From Dehalococcoidia bacterium (GTDB lineage Bacteria > Chloroflexota > Dehalococcoidia > Lucifugimonadales > Lucifugimonadaceae), in contig DUCO01000015.1 of NCBI GenBank assembly GCA_012959765.1, forward strand, positions 25,912-89,911: a stretch of 64,000 nt of DNA, given 5' to 3'. A program made the position numbers and the translations under genes. The notes beneath the pieces were generated by a model. The model ran no database searches, had not been told where the DNA came from, and saw nothing but the letters and a program-made list of their open reading frames with translations. Within the stretch, counting starts at the first letter, position 1. Each line of letters opens with the position of its first letter. Shown here one piece after another: positions 34,176 through 42,900 of this stretch.

Positions 34176-35251
34176 TAGTTATTAGGCCTCACCATCACCC
34201 GAATCGCCCCCGACTCCCTCTTATCGTCAGCCGTAGCAAACGCCACCCCAATCTCATCCAGCGAAAAATGATGCGTGACGATAGGATCTGGATTCAGTCG
34301 ACCCGACGCCAACAACCCAAGCGAAGTCGCAAACTCCGACTCACCCTTCCAGCTCGAAAAACTGTTCGACCAGCCGATAGTCACCTCACGCTCCATCGCC
34401 AAAACGGGGTCAATCGTCTGGGGCTTCGTGAACAGCCCGATCACCGAAACAGCACCACCGCGCCGAGTCATCTCAACCGCCTGCTGAATCAGCTGACTCT
34501 GCCCACCAACCGTCTCGAACGTAACCACTGCACCCTCGCCTCCAGTAGCAGCCAAAACAGCCTCCACCGGATCCGACCCAGAAGCAATAACAACGCCAAC
34601 ATCAGCCGCACCCGACGCAACAGCAACCTCCACCGGCTGCTCTCGAGTCCCAATTAAAATCACCTTGCTCGCCCCACGAGCCTTCAACACCTGACCCAAC
34701 GTCAACGCAATCGCACCCGCCCCAATAATCGCAACGTTCTGGCCCGAAACATCCGGAACACGGTTCATCGCATGAACCCCGCACGAATAGCAATCCACCA
34801 GCGCAGCAGCATCAAAAGAAACATCGTCAGGCAAAACCGTCACGTTCTCGGCTACGCAAACGTCGTACTGCGAAAAGCCGTGACTCGATTGCTTCGCCCC
34901 GTGCCTAACACCCCGTTCCAGACATATGTGGTACTGACCGTCCTTGCACAACCGGCACACACCACACCCAAGCAAATGCTCTGCCTCAATGCCCACCCGC
35001 TGGCCGATCTCTAGACCCGTCACGCCCTCACCCAATCCGGCAATAACACCCGAAAGCTCATGACCCTGCTGCCACGGAACGTCTTCACGAGTCCGATGCC
35101 CCCGGTAATTGTGCAAATCACTCCCGCAAACACCAGCCGACATCACCTTAAACAACACCTCGTCGGCACCCGGCGAAGGAATCTCTTCCTCAACAACCCG
35201 AATGTCTTCCCCACCATAAAAATAAGCAGTCTTCATCATCGCCAAAACCAA
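34175..35251 (-). CDS. Zinc-dependent medium-chain dehydrogenase
   Basis: About 353-358 residues. Catalytic zinc ligands: Cys of GVCGSDLHNYRG and the GHE motif (WQQGHELSG). The structural zinc lobe has four Cys (CGVCRLCKDGQYHIC). The NAD(P)-binding Rossmann turn is AIIGAGAIALTLGQV. It resembles threonine/sorbitol/galactitol dehydrogenases, which oxidise secondary alcohols of polyols or hydroxy acids. The start is uncertain: TTG 35251 has AGGAG four bases upstream; ATG 35239 and 35236 are alternatives (MKTAYFYGGED is the typical beginning). Operon with the amidohydrolase-like gene. Confidence 0.88.
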   Translation of the reverse strand: MVLAMMKTAYFYGGEDIRVVEEEIPSPGADEVLFKVMSAGVCGSDLHNYRGHRTREDVPWQQGHELSGVIAGLGEGVTGLEIGQRVGIEAEHLLGCGVCRLCKDGQYHICLERGVRHGAKQSSHGFSQYDVCVAENVTVLPDDVSFDAAALVDCYSCGVHAMNRVPDVSGQNVAIIGAGAIALTLGQVLKARGASKVILIGTREQPVEVAVASGAADVGVVIASGSDPVEAVLAATGGEGAVVTFETVGGQSQLIQQAVEMTRRGGAVSVIGLFTKPQTIDPVLAMEREVTIGWSNSFSSWKGESEFATSLGLLASGRLNPDPIVTHHFSLDEIGVAFATADDKRESGAIRVMVRPNN

Positions 35252-35295
35252 ACAACTCCTAATTTCAAGTCAACCAGCAGTCAATACCACAACAC

Positions 35296-35491
35296 TGTCA
35301 TCCTGATGAAAATCAGGATCTGTGCCAACGAGCCAACAACTCAACACCCCAACCAGCACCGTCCATCTGTCATTACGAGGAGGCACTTAGCCTGCCCTGA
35401 GCGCAGTCGAATGGGTGGCAATCACGCCAGACCCACCAACAACCTCACGCCTCAGACATCACCCGAAAGGCAAGAAAAAGTGGCCTAGCCA
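35296..35491. repeat. A-B composite repeat, copy 9, interrupted by a family D repeat
   Basis: Hairpin A (GAAA-loop form) at about 35298-35330; a GTCATTACGAGG family D repeat at 35367-35425; hairpin B AGTGGC-CTA-GCCAC with A-tract at 35468-35491. One repeat type appears inserted into the other. Confidence 0.8.
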
Positions 35492-35497
35492 CGCCAC

Positions 35498-35872
35498 TCA
35501 CCGTTCAACAACAATCTCCGCACCGTCCGCCACCTGCGCAAACACCCTCGGATCGCCATCAATCAAGCCCATAACATTCACAGTTGAAGCAGGACGAATC
35601 TCACCCGGCGCGCTCATCGGAGTCGGACCCCAGAACAAACACAACGCCTTACCCGGAGGCCAGTAAGCAACCGCCCCCATCTCAACCGTCTCGACCGCGT
35701 CCTCGACCTCATCCGCACTCACCGGAATCGAAAAGTAAATCTCATCGCCCCAAGTCTGAGCAACCCCCGTAATCGGCAAAGCATCCCACAACAAATCCGC
35801 CGTCGACGAATCATTCAAACTAGCCGTAACAACCAACCCATCAACAGAAATCTGCACAACCCGATCACTCAT
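35498..35872 (-). CDS. Cyclophilin-like fold protein (DUF3830/TM1367 type)
   Basis: 124 residues from ATG 35872 (GGAG nine bases upstream; the upstream GTG would be too close). It shows the small beta-barrel pattern of the cyclophilin-like/DUF3830 family: DLLWDALPITGVAQTWGDEIYFSIP, here split by residues T-A-D before it, then VEMGAVAYWPPGKALCLFWGPTPM, an S-A-P-G-E-I segment, and NVMGLIDGDPRVF. Members occur beside amidohydrolase and RraA genes in catabolic clusters; the biochemical role is unknown. Cytoplasmic. Confidence 0.75.
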   Translation of the reverse strand: MSDRVVQISVDGLVVTASLNDSSTADLLWDALPITGVAQTWGDEIYFSIPVSADEVEDAVETVEMGAVAYWPPGKALCLFWGPTPMSAPGEIRPASTVNVMGLIDGDPRVFAQVADGAEIVVER

Positions 35873-35896
35873 AAGCACTCACTCCATTCGAACCAT

Positions 35897-35933
35897 CTGT
35901 CATTGCGAGGAGGCCCTGCGACGTGGCAATCAC
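35897..35933. repeat. GTCATTGCGAGG repeat (family D), copy 3
   Basis: CTGTCATTGCGAGGAGGCCC to GACGTGGCAATC, imperfect hairpin by ATTGC/GCAAT. Confidence 0.75.
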
Positions 35934-35981
35934 CGACCAACACCCCAGCCGCCAACCTTCTCAGCCAACCCTCCACACACC

Positions 35982-36002
35982 CAGAAAAAGTCGCCTAGCG
36001 AC
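35982..36002. repeat. B hairpin with compensated arms (GTCGC/GCGAC)
   Basis: CAGAAAAAGTCGCCTAGCGAC: GTCGC-CTA-GCGAC instead of GTGGC-nnn-GCCAC, both arms changed together. On the minus strand it follows the RraA-like stop (TAG) directly, with TTTTTC after the stem. Confidence 0.85.
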
Positions 36003-36737
36003 CTAGCGATTCTTCCAGGCAGCGTAAATCTTCTCCGTCTCCTCGTTGAACGGATAAAAGAACTTAGGCGAAATACCCTCGCGCTGCGTGTGCCACAAAA
36101 TCGCAGCCTCAATCTCATCGTGATGTACACACTCGTCGTAAATCTCCTCAGCCAACTGCGACGGCAACACAACCACACCATCCTCATCGCCAAGAATCAC
36201 ATCACCCGGCCAAACCAACACCGTGCCACACGCCACCGGCTCGTTCACCTCGTAAGGCAAAACATTCGGCTCGCCAATCGTCGGAGTACTACCTCCGCCG
36301 TAAACCGGATACCCGTACTGCGCCACCTTGTGACCATCACGAACACCACCATCCGTCACCAACCCCGCCGCCTTCTGCGAAAGAATCCGTGAAAACACAA
36401 CGTCCCCACCAGTCGACGTCATGCTCAAGCCCATGCAATCGGCAACCAAAACATCACCCGGCATCAGCGCCTCAAGCGCATCCCACCTCGGCGTCTCGTT
36501 AAACCCCTCGCCATGACCACCACGAGTCACATGCTCCTGCAAATCTGGACGCGAAGGCAGATAGCGAAGAGTCACCGCACGACCCACCAAACGACGACCC
36601 GGCGACAGACTCTGTACGCCATACATAAACACCTTCATGTACCCACGCTTCGCCAACGCCCCAAGAACAGTCGCATTCGAAACGGTTTCGTACTTCTTTA
36701 AAAGGTCATCAGATACTCTGATGGCTGCATCAACCAA
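36003..36737 (-). CDS. RraA-like protein (HMG/CHA aldolase family)
   Basis: 244 residues, longer than E. coli RraA (161) and close to the 4-hydroxy-4-methyl-2-oxoglutarate aldolase group. Family motifs: SNATVLGALAKRG near residue 20, the active-site segment GDVLVADCMG (about 93-102), GLVTDGGVRDG (about 125-135, Arg and Asp for substrate and metal), and GDVILGDEDGVVVLP near 180. These enzymes split pyruvate from hydroxy-oxo acids with Mg2+. It fits the sugar-acid/keto-acid theme of the neighbouring genes. C-terminal about 40 residues are extra. Confidence 0.87.
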   Translation of the reverse strand: MVDAAIRVSDDLLKKYETVSNATVLGALAKRGYMKVFMYGVQSLSPGRRLVGRAVTLRYLPSRPDLQEHVTRGGHGEGFNETPRWDALEALMPGDVLVADCMGLSMTSTGGDVVFSRILSQKAAGLVTDGGVRDGHKVAQYGYPVYGGGSTPTIGEPNVLPYEVNEPVACGTVLVWPGDVILGDEDGVVVLPSQLAEEIYDECVHHDEIEAAILWHTQREGISPKFFYPFNEETEKIYAAWKNR

Positions 36738-36937
36738 TTTCAGTCTCCTATATCGTGATCGTCGTTATCATTCCGGCTGGGCAAAGGCGAAATACCACCC
36801 GCTCAACGGTGGCGAAGTATAACCGCCCGAACCCGCCCACAGAACAAAGCAAACACCCCCACCTACCGATAACATCAGAGTTCAAATTTATTACTACAAA
36901 CAATCACCTCAACCAACACCCCAAGAAAACGTGCCAC

Positions 36938-37063
36938 CGATCATCCTGAATTCATTTTCAGGATCTAAACCCAACAACCTGAACAGCTACACAGCTCAGC
37001 CACCAACCAACCCCCTAACATCCCAGCCAACACGCAGTTGGCAAGAAATAGTGCCACTGGCAC
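36938..37063. repeat. A-B composite repeat, copy 10 (long spacer)
   Basis: Hairpin A CCTGAATTCATTTTCAGG, extended spacer, then TTGGCAAGAAATAGTGCCAC and TGGCAC (B arms GTGCC/GGCAC, A-tract broken). It lies between divergent genes, four bases before the DUF3179 start. Confidence 0.8.
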
Positions 37064-37067
37064 CCAC

Positions 37068-38324
37068 ATGAAAATTTACTGGAACACGCTCAACCCCCGA
37101 CTGCGCGCATTAATCGTCTTCATACTCGCGTTCGTCATAACCCAAATCGGATTTGCGGTCGGCGGACCACTCGCATACGTCGACCAACTCTTCGGCGTCT
37201 ACATCGGCGGATTCGTCGTCTACTTCCTCGCACGCTGGGGATTCTTCGCCACCCGAATCTCAATCCACCTCCCGAATCAAGAAACCCCCATCTACGAGAA
37301 GTACCGTAAGAACCCCGGTAAACGAAAGCTCGGACCCGGCGAGCCAGCCGAATTTATCGATGCCAGCGAAGCCGACGAAGAACTCCTCTCCGACGATCGA
37401 ATAGTAGGCATCTACTTCAACGGAGAAGCCGCCGCATACCCACTCGCAGCCATCGGCGTTCGCGAAATATCAAACGAAGAATTCGGCGATACGCCACTCA
37501 TAATCTCATGGTCGCCAGTCACCTACTCCGCCAGAGCGTACCTTGCGAAACCCGGCGGCCAGGACCCCGTAAACCTGAACCGACACACCCACACCGTGTT
37601 CAACTCGCCCGCCCTGCCCGACGACAACGACAGCACGTTCGTCCAGTTCATCGGCCAGGCAGTCACAGGCGAACTCGCCGGGTGGACCCTCGAACAGGTC
37701 CCGGTTATCACAACAACTTGGGCAGCATGGAAACAGGCATACCCGGATACCGAAGTGATGTCGACCGAAGGCGGACCCGAAGCCGATATTTTCGAACGCT
37801 ACTACGCCAACGATCGAAACGGTATCCACAGCCTCATGCCCACCGACAAACGCCTTCACGGCAAAGACGTCGTGCTCGGTCTCGATATCAAAGGCGATGT
37901 GAAGGCATATTCCTACCCCGGCCTCATCGACACCCCGCTGGTCGAAGACAACCTCGGCCGTGAACCCATCGTAGTGCTCCACGAACGCTCGTCCGCAACC
38001 GCAGTCGCATATTCACGAACCGTGAACGGCCAAACCCTCAACTTCAAAGGCAAAAGCAAAAACCCACACAGACGCAGCGTCGAAGCAACAACTTCTGGCG
38101 AAGGCGAAAGAGCCGACTACCAGCCATGGCTCGTCGAAGACACCCAGACCGGCTCGGTCTGGCGAGCCGTCAGCGGCGAATGCATCGAAGGCGAACTCAA
38201 AGGCAGCCGACTCGATATGCTCACCGGCATGACAGGCTTCTGGTTCGCATGGAGCCGCTTCTACCCCAACACCCCCCTAATCGGAGCAATAGGCGAATTC
38301 CCAGAAGACCAAGAAGAGAACTAG
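37068..38324 (+). CDS. DUF3179-domain membrane protein
   Basis: 418 residues from ATG 37068; the frame upstream lies in repeat sequence. Two membrane helices at about residues 13-33 and 43-60 are followed by a large domain with the DUF3179 pattern: VGIYFNGEAAAYPLAAIGVREI, here read in two pieces, then LIISWSPVTYSARAYLA. In most DUF3179 proteins this last segment carries a CPLCxT-type Cys pair; both Cys are absent here. Later segments VVVLHERSSATAVAYSR and WRAVSGECIEGELKGSRL are typical. Function of the family is unknown. Confidence 0.8.
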   Translation: MKIYWNTLNPRLRALIVFILAFVITQIGFAVGGPLAYVDQLFGVYIGGFVVYFLARWGFFATRISIHLPNQETPIYEKYRKNPGKRKLGPGEPAEFIDASEADEELLSDDRIVGIYFNGEAAAYPLAAIGVREISNEEFGDTPLIISWSPVTYSARAYLAKPGGQDPVNLNRHTHTVFNSPALPDDNDSTFVQFIGQAVTGELAGWTLEQVPVITTTWAAWKQAYPDTEVMSTEGGPEADIFERYYANDRNGIHSLMPTDKRLHGKDVVLGLDIKGDVKAYSYPGLIDTPLVEDNLGREPIVVLHERSSATAVAYSRTVNGQTLNFKGKSKNPHRRSVEATTSGEGERADYQPWLVEDTQTGSVWRAVSGECIEGELKGSRLDMLTGMTGFWFAWSRFYPNTPLIGAIGEFPEDQEEN

Positions 38325-38347
38325 CCTCCTAATCTCTAACCGCCGCA

Positions 38348-38443
38348 CTGTCATCCTGAACTTGATTCAGGATCTATGCCAACCCACCAAAAACTCAACG
38401 CCTTAACCAACACCCCAAAGGCAAGAAAAAGCGGCCTAGCCAC
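38348..38443. repeat. A-B composite repeat, copy 11
   Basis: 96 bp; hairpin A CCTGAA-CTTGA-TTCAGG and B GCGGC-CTA-GCCAC. It follows a plus-strand stop in the same orientation as copies that follow minus-strand stops. A second spacer-B piece follows at 38470-38511. Confidence 0.85.
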
Positions 38444-38468
38444 CCACCCAACCCACAAACCACCCACC

Positions 38469-39200
38469 ATGCCAGCCAACACCTCAAAGGCAAGAAAAAG
38501 TGGCGAGCCACCTACCACCGGCATCGTTCTCGGGGGTGGCCTCTCGACCCGATTCGCCCAGTCAAGCCAAACGAATCAATCCAAACTCCTCATCCATCTG
38601 GGCGGAAAACTCGTCCTCTCCCGCGTAGCCGACACCCTGAAAATGGTCTGCTCCGAACTCGTACTCGTAGTCCGACCCGATCAAGCAGACGACGTCCCCG
38701 ACCTCGGCATCGCCCTCAACATGCACGTCGTCGCCGACACCGCCCCCTATGAAGGCCCGCTCGCCGGTATCCACGCCGGACTCGCTGCCTCAACCACCCC
38801 GCTAAGCTTCGTCATAGCAGGCGACCACCCGTTCGTTTCGAGAAGATTAGTCAGCGCTATGGCAGCCGCAGCCGCAGTCGACGGACCCGACTCGCTATCA
38901 GCAGTCGTCCCCCGCTCCGGGGGCACACTCAACCCGCTCCACGCCATCTACCCACGGGAACACTGGCTTCCATACTTCGCACACGCAATGTCCGAAGGCG
39001 ACAAATCACCCCGCTACGTGATCGAACAGGCAATAGCTGCCGACTACCCCCCGGTAACCGTCTTCACCGACGACGACATCGAGAAAGTCGACCCCCGCAA
39101 ACTAAGCCTTATGAACATCAACACCCAGGCAAACCTCAACGAAGCCCGTAAAGTGCTCGACTCCCGCCGCTTCACCCCCCGCCACCACTCACTCGGCTAG
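38469..39200 (+). CDS. mobA: Molybdenum cofactor guanylyltransferase MobA-like
   Basis: 243 residues from ATG 38469. MobA attaches GMP to molybdopterin to give the MGD form of the cofactor. The nucleotide-binding loop GIVLGGGLSTRFA is present but followed by an inserted QSSQTNQ before SKLLIHLGGK; GPLAGIHAGLAAS and SFVIAGDHPFVSRRLV (Asp for metal) are typical. No ATG/GTG/TTG lies between the repeat and the nucleotide loop, so the start must be inside the repeat: residues 1-16 (MPANTSKARKSGEPPT) are encoded by spacer and B-hairpin sequence. It could instead be another NTP-transferase of the same fold. Confidence 0.82.
   Translation: MPANTSKARKSGEPPTTGIVLGGGLSTRFAQSSQTNQSKLLIHLGGKLVLSRVADTLKMVCSELVLVVRPDQADDVPDLGIALNMHVVADTAPYEGPLAGIHAGLAASTTPLSFVIAGDHPFVSRRLVSAMAAAAAVDGPDSLSAVVPRSGGTLNPLHAIYPREHWLPYFAHAMSEGDKSPRYVIEQAIAADYPPVTVFTDDDIEKVDPRKLSLMNINTQANLNEARKVLDSRRFTPRHHSLG
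38470..38511. repeat. Partial A-B repeat (spacer + B) within mobA start
   Basis: CAGCCAACACCTCAAAGGCA then AGAAAAAGTGGC-GA-GCCAC; it supplies the first codons of the mobA frame. Confidence 0.8.
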
Positions 39201-39217
39201 CGTGCACTGCGCCAATT

Positions 39218-39260
39218 CTGTCATTGCGAGGAGCTCGCCCTGGAGCGACGTGGCAATGAC
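39218..39260. repeat. GTCATTGCGAGG repeat (family D), copy 4
   Basis: CTGTCATTGCGAGGAGCTCG to GAGCGACGTGGCAATGAC; the ends are inverted complements (GTCATTGC with GCAATGAC), making a full hairpin. Confidence 0.85.
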
Positions 39261-39302
39261 ACCAGACCCATCAACCACTTGCACCTGAGCCAACACCGTA
39301 TA

Positions 39303-39326
39303 GGCAAGATAAAGTGCCACTGGCAC
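39303..39326. repeat. B hairpin after truncated lipoprotein gene
   Basis: GGCAAGATAAAGTGCCACTG with GTGCC-ACT-GGCAC stem; on the minus strand it begins directly after the TAG stop at 39327. Confidence 0.8.
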
Positions 39327-39788
39327 CTAGCCGCCGCCACAACTCACGCGCCACGAACCATCCAGCGGAAGACCTATCGCCGAATCCTCAATCCCACCAA
39401 CATCCTCACGCCAATCCTCGATCGAACCAGCCGAGAAATAGCAGATCACATACCGCCCATCCGGCTGAAGCTCCGCAATAACATCGCCAGAGGTCTCGAA
39501 CAAATCCACATCCCAAACCGCAACATCCACCGACATATCAAGCTCACCAGTAAGCTGCCAGTTCCAATCCGAATCAGGCGGCCCAACCTCACCAGACGAT
39601 GACACCGATGAAGAAGTCGCTGAAACCGTTGAAGTAGGCGATAACGATGTAGGCGAGGGCACCGAATCAGATGTCGCAGTCGATCCAACCAAAACGTCCT
39701 GATCCTGATCGTCCGGTCCCGATTCTCCGCAACCCACAAGGGCGACCAACATCACTGAAAGCACAGCGAATATTTTCAGATCAGCCAT
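39327..39788 (-). pseudogene. Truncated GH114-like lipoprotein
   Basis: 153 residues from ATG 39788. Signal peptide MADLKIFAVLSVMLVALVGC with lipobox LVGC, then a Ser/Thr/Pro linker (about 25-70). The remaining part reads WNWQLTGELDMSVDVAVWDV, DLFETSGDVIAELQPDGR, YVICYFSAGSIEDWREDVGG and GLPLDGSWRVSCGGG, matching only the first third of the GH114/TM1410-type TIM barrel (WQWQLSG, YDIDLFD, VICYFSAG, EDWRPD). Normal members continue with LDGWPGE-RWLDIR; here the sequence ends at LDGSW and runs straight into a repeat hairpin. A barrel cannot form from this, so it is probably a pseudogene, though an exported small protein is possible. Confidence 0.72.
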
Positions 39789-39856
39789 CGACGATCCCGT
39801 CCTCGCCAACTCAATGTCGTCCGTTTCTCCCCAGCAAGCAACCACCATGGCAAGCA

Positions 39857-39951
39857 CTGTCATCTTGATGAAAATCAGGATCCATACCAACCCACCAACA
39901 ACCTCAAGAATAAGCCACCACTCAAGAGGCAAGAAAAAGTGGCCTAGCCAC
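39857..39951. repeat. A-B composite repeat, copy 12
   Basis: 95 bp; A hairpin CTTGAT-GAAA-ATCAGG, B GTGGC-CTA-GCCAC with AAAAA. On the minus strand it follows the stop of the large permease by about 4 bp. Confidence 0.88.
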
Positions 39952-39955
39952 CCAC

Positions 39956-42900
39956 CTAGTACCTAAGCGCCTCCGAAGGCTTAATCTTCGAAGCCTGTCG
40001 CGCCGGAATAAACGTCGTAATCAACGAAAACACCACCGCAATAACCACGATAAGTGTCACGTTCAGCCAAGGAATCGAATACGTCAATCCATCGGCCTCA
40101 GCACTGATCGACAAGAAGATATTCCAACCGATCAAAGCACCCAAACCAATTCCGATCACCGAACCGAATACCGCAACAATTCCCGACTCCATCAAGAACT
40201 GAATCTGAATCATCCTGCCCTTGTAGCCCAGCGCCCGCATCATGCCGATCGACTGCCTACGCTCGACAACTGCCCTGAACGAAACAACGCCAAGTGACGC
40301 TACACCAACCAGCAAGCCCAAACCCATGAAGCCCTGGAACAGCTGATTAAACGCCTCGTTTTGAGACTGGTTTTCCGCAATCTCCGCCACAATAGCCGTC
40401 GCGGTCATTCCGTGCTCAATAAACACCGTCTCCAGCACCCGAGTAATCTCCTCGGCACGTGAAGCATCTGCAAGCCTGAACTTGTAGTCGACAAACGGAA
40501 CCGGTTTATTCGAAATCTCATCAAGAATCTCAGGACTCATGTAAATGTCGGTCGATCCGAACTCAAACGAATCAGCGAACTGATGCAAAACACCAATCAC
40601 CTTGATATTCACCGAATCACCAACACTCTGCCCAACCGGTGGTCGAATCGTAATATCGATGCCCGTAAATTCACCCGGTTCGTTCGCCTTAATACCCTTG
40701 AGCCCCAGCGACGGACCCGAGCCCGGATCACCATCGCCACCGAACCCACCAGTCTCGATCATCCCACCGTTAACGACAGCAAACGACGGATGAGTCGCAA
40801 CATACGCCCAAATATCCGCCGAAGTTGAACCATAAGCCGGATCCCAGTGAGTCAGTTCGAACACATTGGTGGTCAACCACGTCGCGTCTGAAGCACGAAC
40901 CCGAGCGCCCTTGAACGCCAGATCCTCTGCCCCATCCTGACGTGCCTCGACTCGCAAACTCGCCTGTCGAGTAATCACATCGAAGTCAGAAGCCAAAAGC
41001 TTCCCACCGCTAGCCGCTATAACCGCATCCACATCATCAATAGGCAGCTCAGCGTCAATCCGCGCACGAATATCGAACCCACCCGAAACCAAATCAGGCT
41101 CATCCTCAATCGCATTACCCAGATTCGTCAGAATCGCAAAAATCATCATCGTGAAGATCACCAGCGAGAACATCGCCAGAGTCAGACCCGTGCGGAACCG
41201 AGCCGCCATCGGATACGCAATCGCCATCTTCACAACCGGACGCAAACTACCGAACCGACCGATCATCTTCGACACAACCCAAACAATCACGTCGGCGTTG
41301 TACATCACAATCCAAACGGCGGCAGCAACCAGAGAAACTCCAGAAAGTAAGAACATTTCAGGCCCACCACTAAGCCTCCCGGTAAGACCGTCTAAGGCAT
41401 CAAACGGCAGTCCCCAGAAGATCAGCATGGCGACACCGATCGAAGTCATCGAAACCCGTTTCTGGTACTCCTCACGGTAATCGCGTCGCTCCAATAATCC
41501 ACGCAAAACTAGGCCCGCTCCAATAATGATCAAAGTGGTTCCACTTGTGAACAGAGCAGCATTCCCAACACCGAAATTTTGAATTCCGTGCTCGGAGTCA
41601 AATCCCAATAACGCCACAAGTGCACCAATCGGCAACAACGGCCAACCCGAAGCCAGCCACGGCTGAACAAACTTGAACATCTTCCACAGGAAAATCATGA
41701 AACATATAAGGGGTAATAGACTTATCGCCGAACTCGAATCCTCAGCACCGTCGGCTGCGATCACGACGATCGCAACGACGGAACCTATAACCAACGCTGT
41801 CCACATCGAAAGAACCCAAAATCGAATTAAAATCTTCGGAGTTCGCTCTGGCTTCCAGATCCTGAACACGACGAAAATCAAAAACCCAAACGGCGTGAAA
41901 AACAACACAGGAAACATCCAACGTCGGTGTCCAGCCGGTATTTCACGCCATGTATCAACCGCAAACGTCAGCGGGCCTCCCAACCAACGCAACGCCGTCT
42001 TCAACCGCCTGCCCGTACTCGGGACCTCGTCCTGAACGAACTCCTGCCCAAGACCCCGAATCGCAACAACAATATTCAACTTGCTCACTCGGTAAGACGA
42101 AATGGCCACCGTAATTGCAGTCAAAACCAACCCGAGCGAGAACGCCACGACAATCGACTGCAAAGTCACGTTATAACTGAAGCTAAAGTTGTCATCTTCG
42201 GCCACCAATCCCGACATGATCCCCACAAGTGCAACCGAAGCCACAAGTCCCAAAATCGTGCCTAGCAGAGCCGCACCTATCGAGTAAACAATCCCCTCGT
42301 ATGCAAACATCTGCACCAAGTGCCGACGTTTCGTGCCAACTGCCCTAATAATGCCCATTTCCGTAGTGCGAGCAGCAGCCAGCATAACGAACACCAGAAA
42401 GATCAGCAGTAGTCCAACGATGATCGAGAACGATCCGAAAATACTGAACAACGCAACGATAAATCCGCCGACCAACTCGGCAATCACCAGACCCTGGTTC
42501 TTGATCGCATCTACCTGTAGCTCGACCAACTGCGACGCCGGGATCAACAACGACTGAGCCAACTCAGGATCGCCAATCTCCTCGATCACGCCACCGATAA
42601 TCGCCAAAGTGATCGTATTCGTAATCGCCACTCTAAATTCATCCGTCGGAGCGTCATTTTCAAGCTCAACGACCAGATCAGCCAGAGTGTCGCTCGCAAA
42701 CGGACCGTTCACTGAACCACCGGCATCCAACTTCGCCTGAAGAGCTTCAATAATCACCGTCGATTTCAGAGCGTTGAACAACGTGTTCGCTGCTTCGTCA
42801 TTGATAAACACCAATTGAAGATCTTCTGCAAGATCGTCCGAATCATCTTCGTCGACTCTCAGACCACCGGTGACCGACACCTCGATCATGTTGTACTGGC

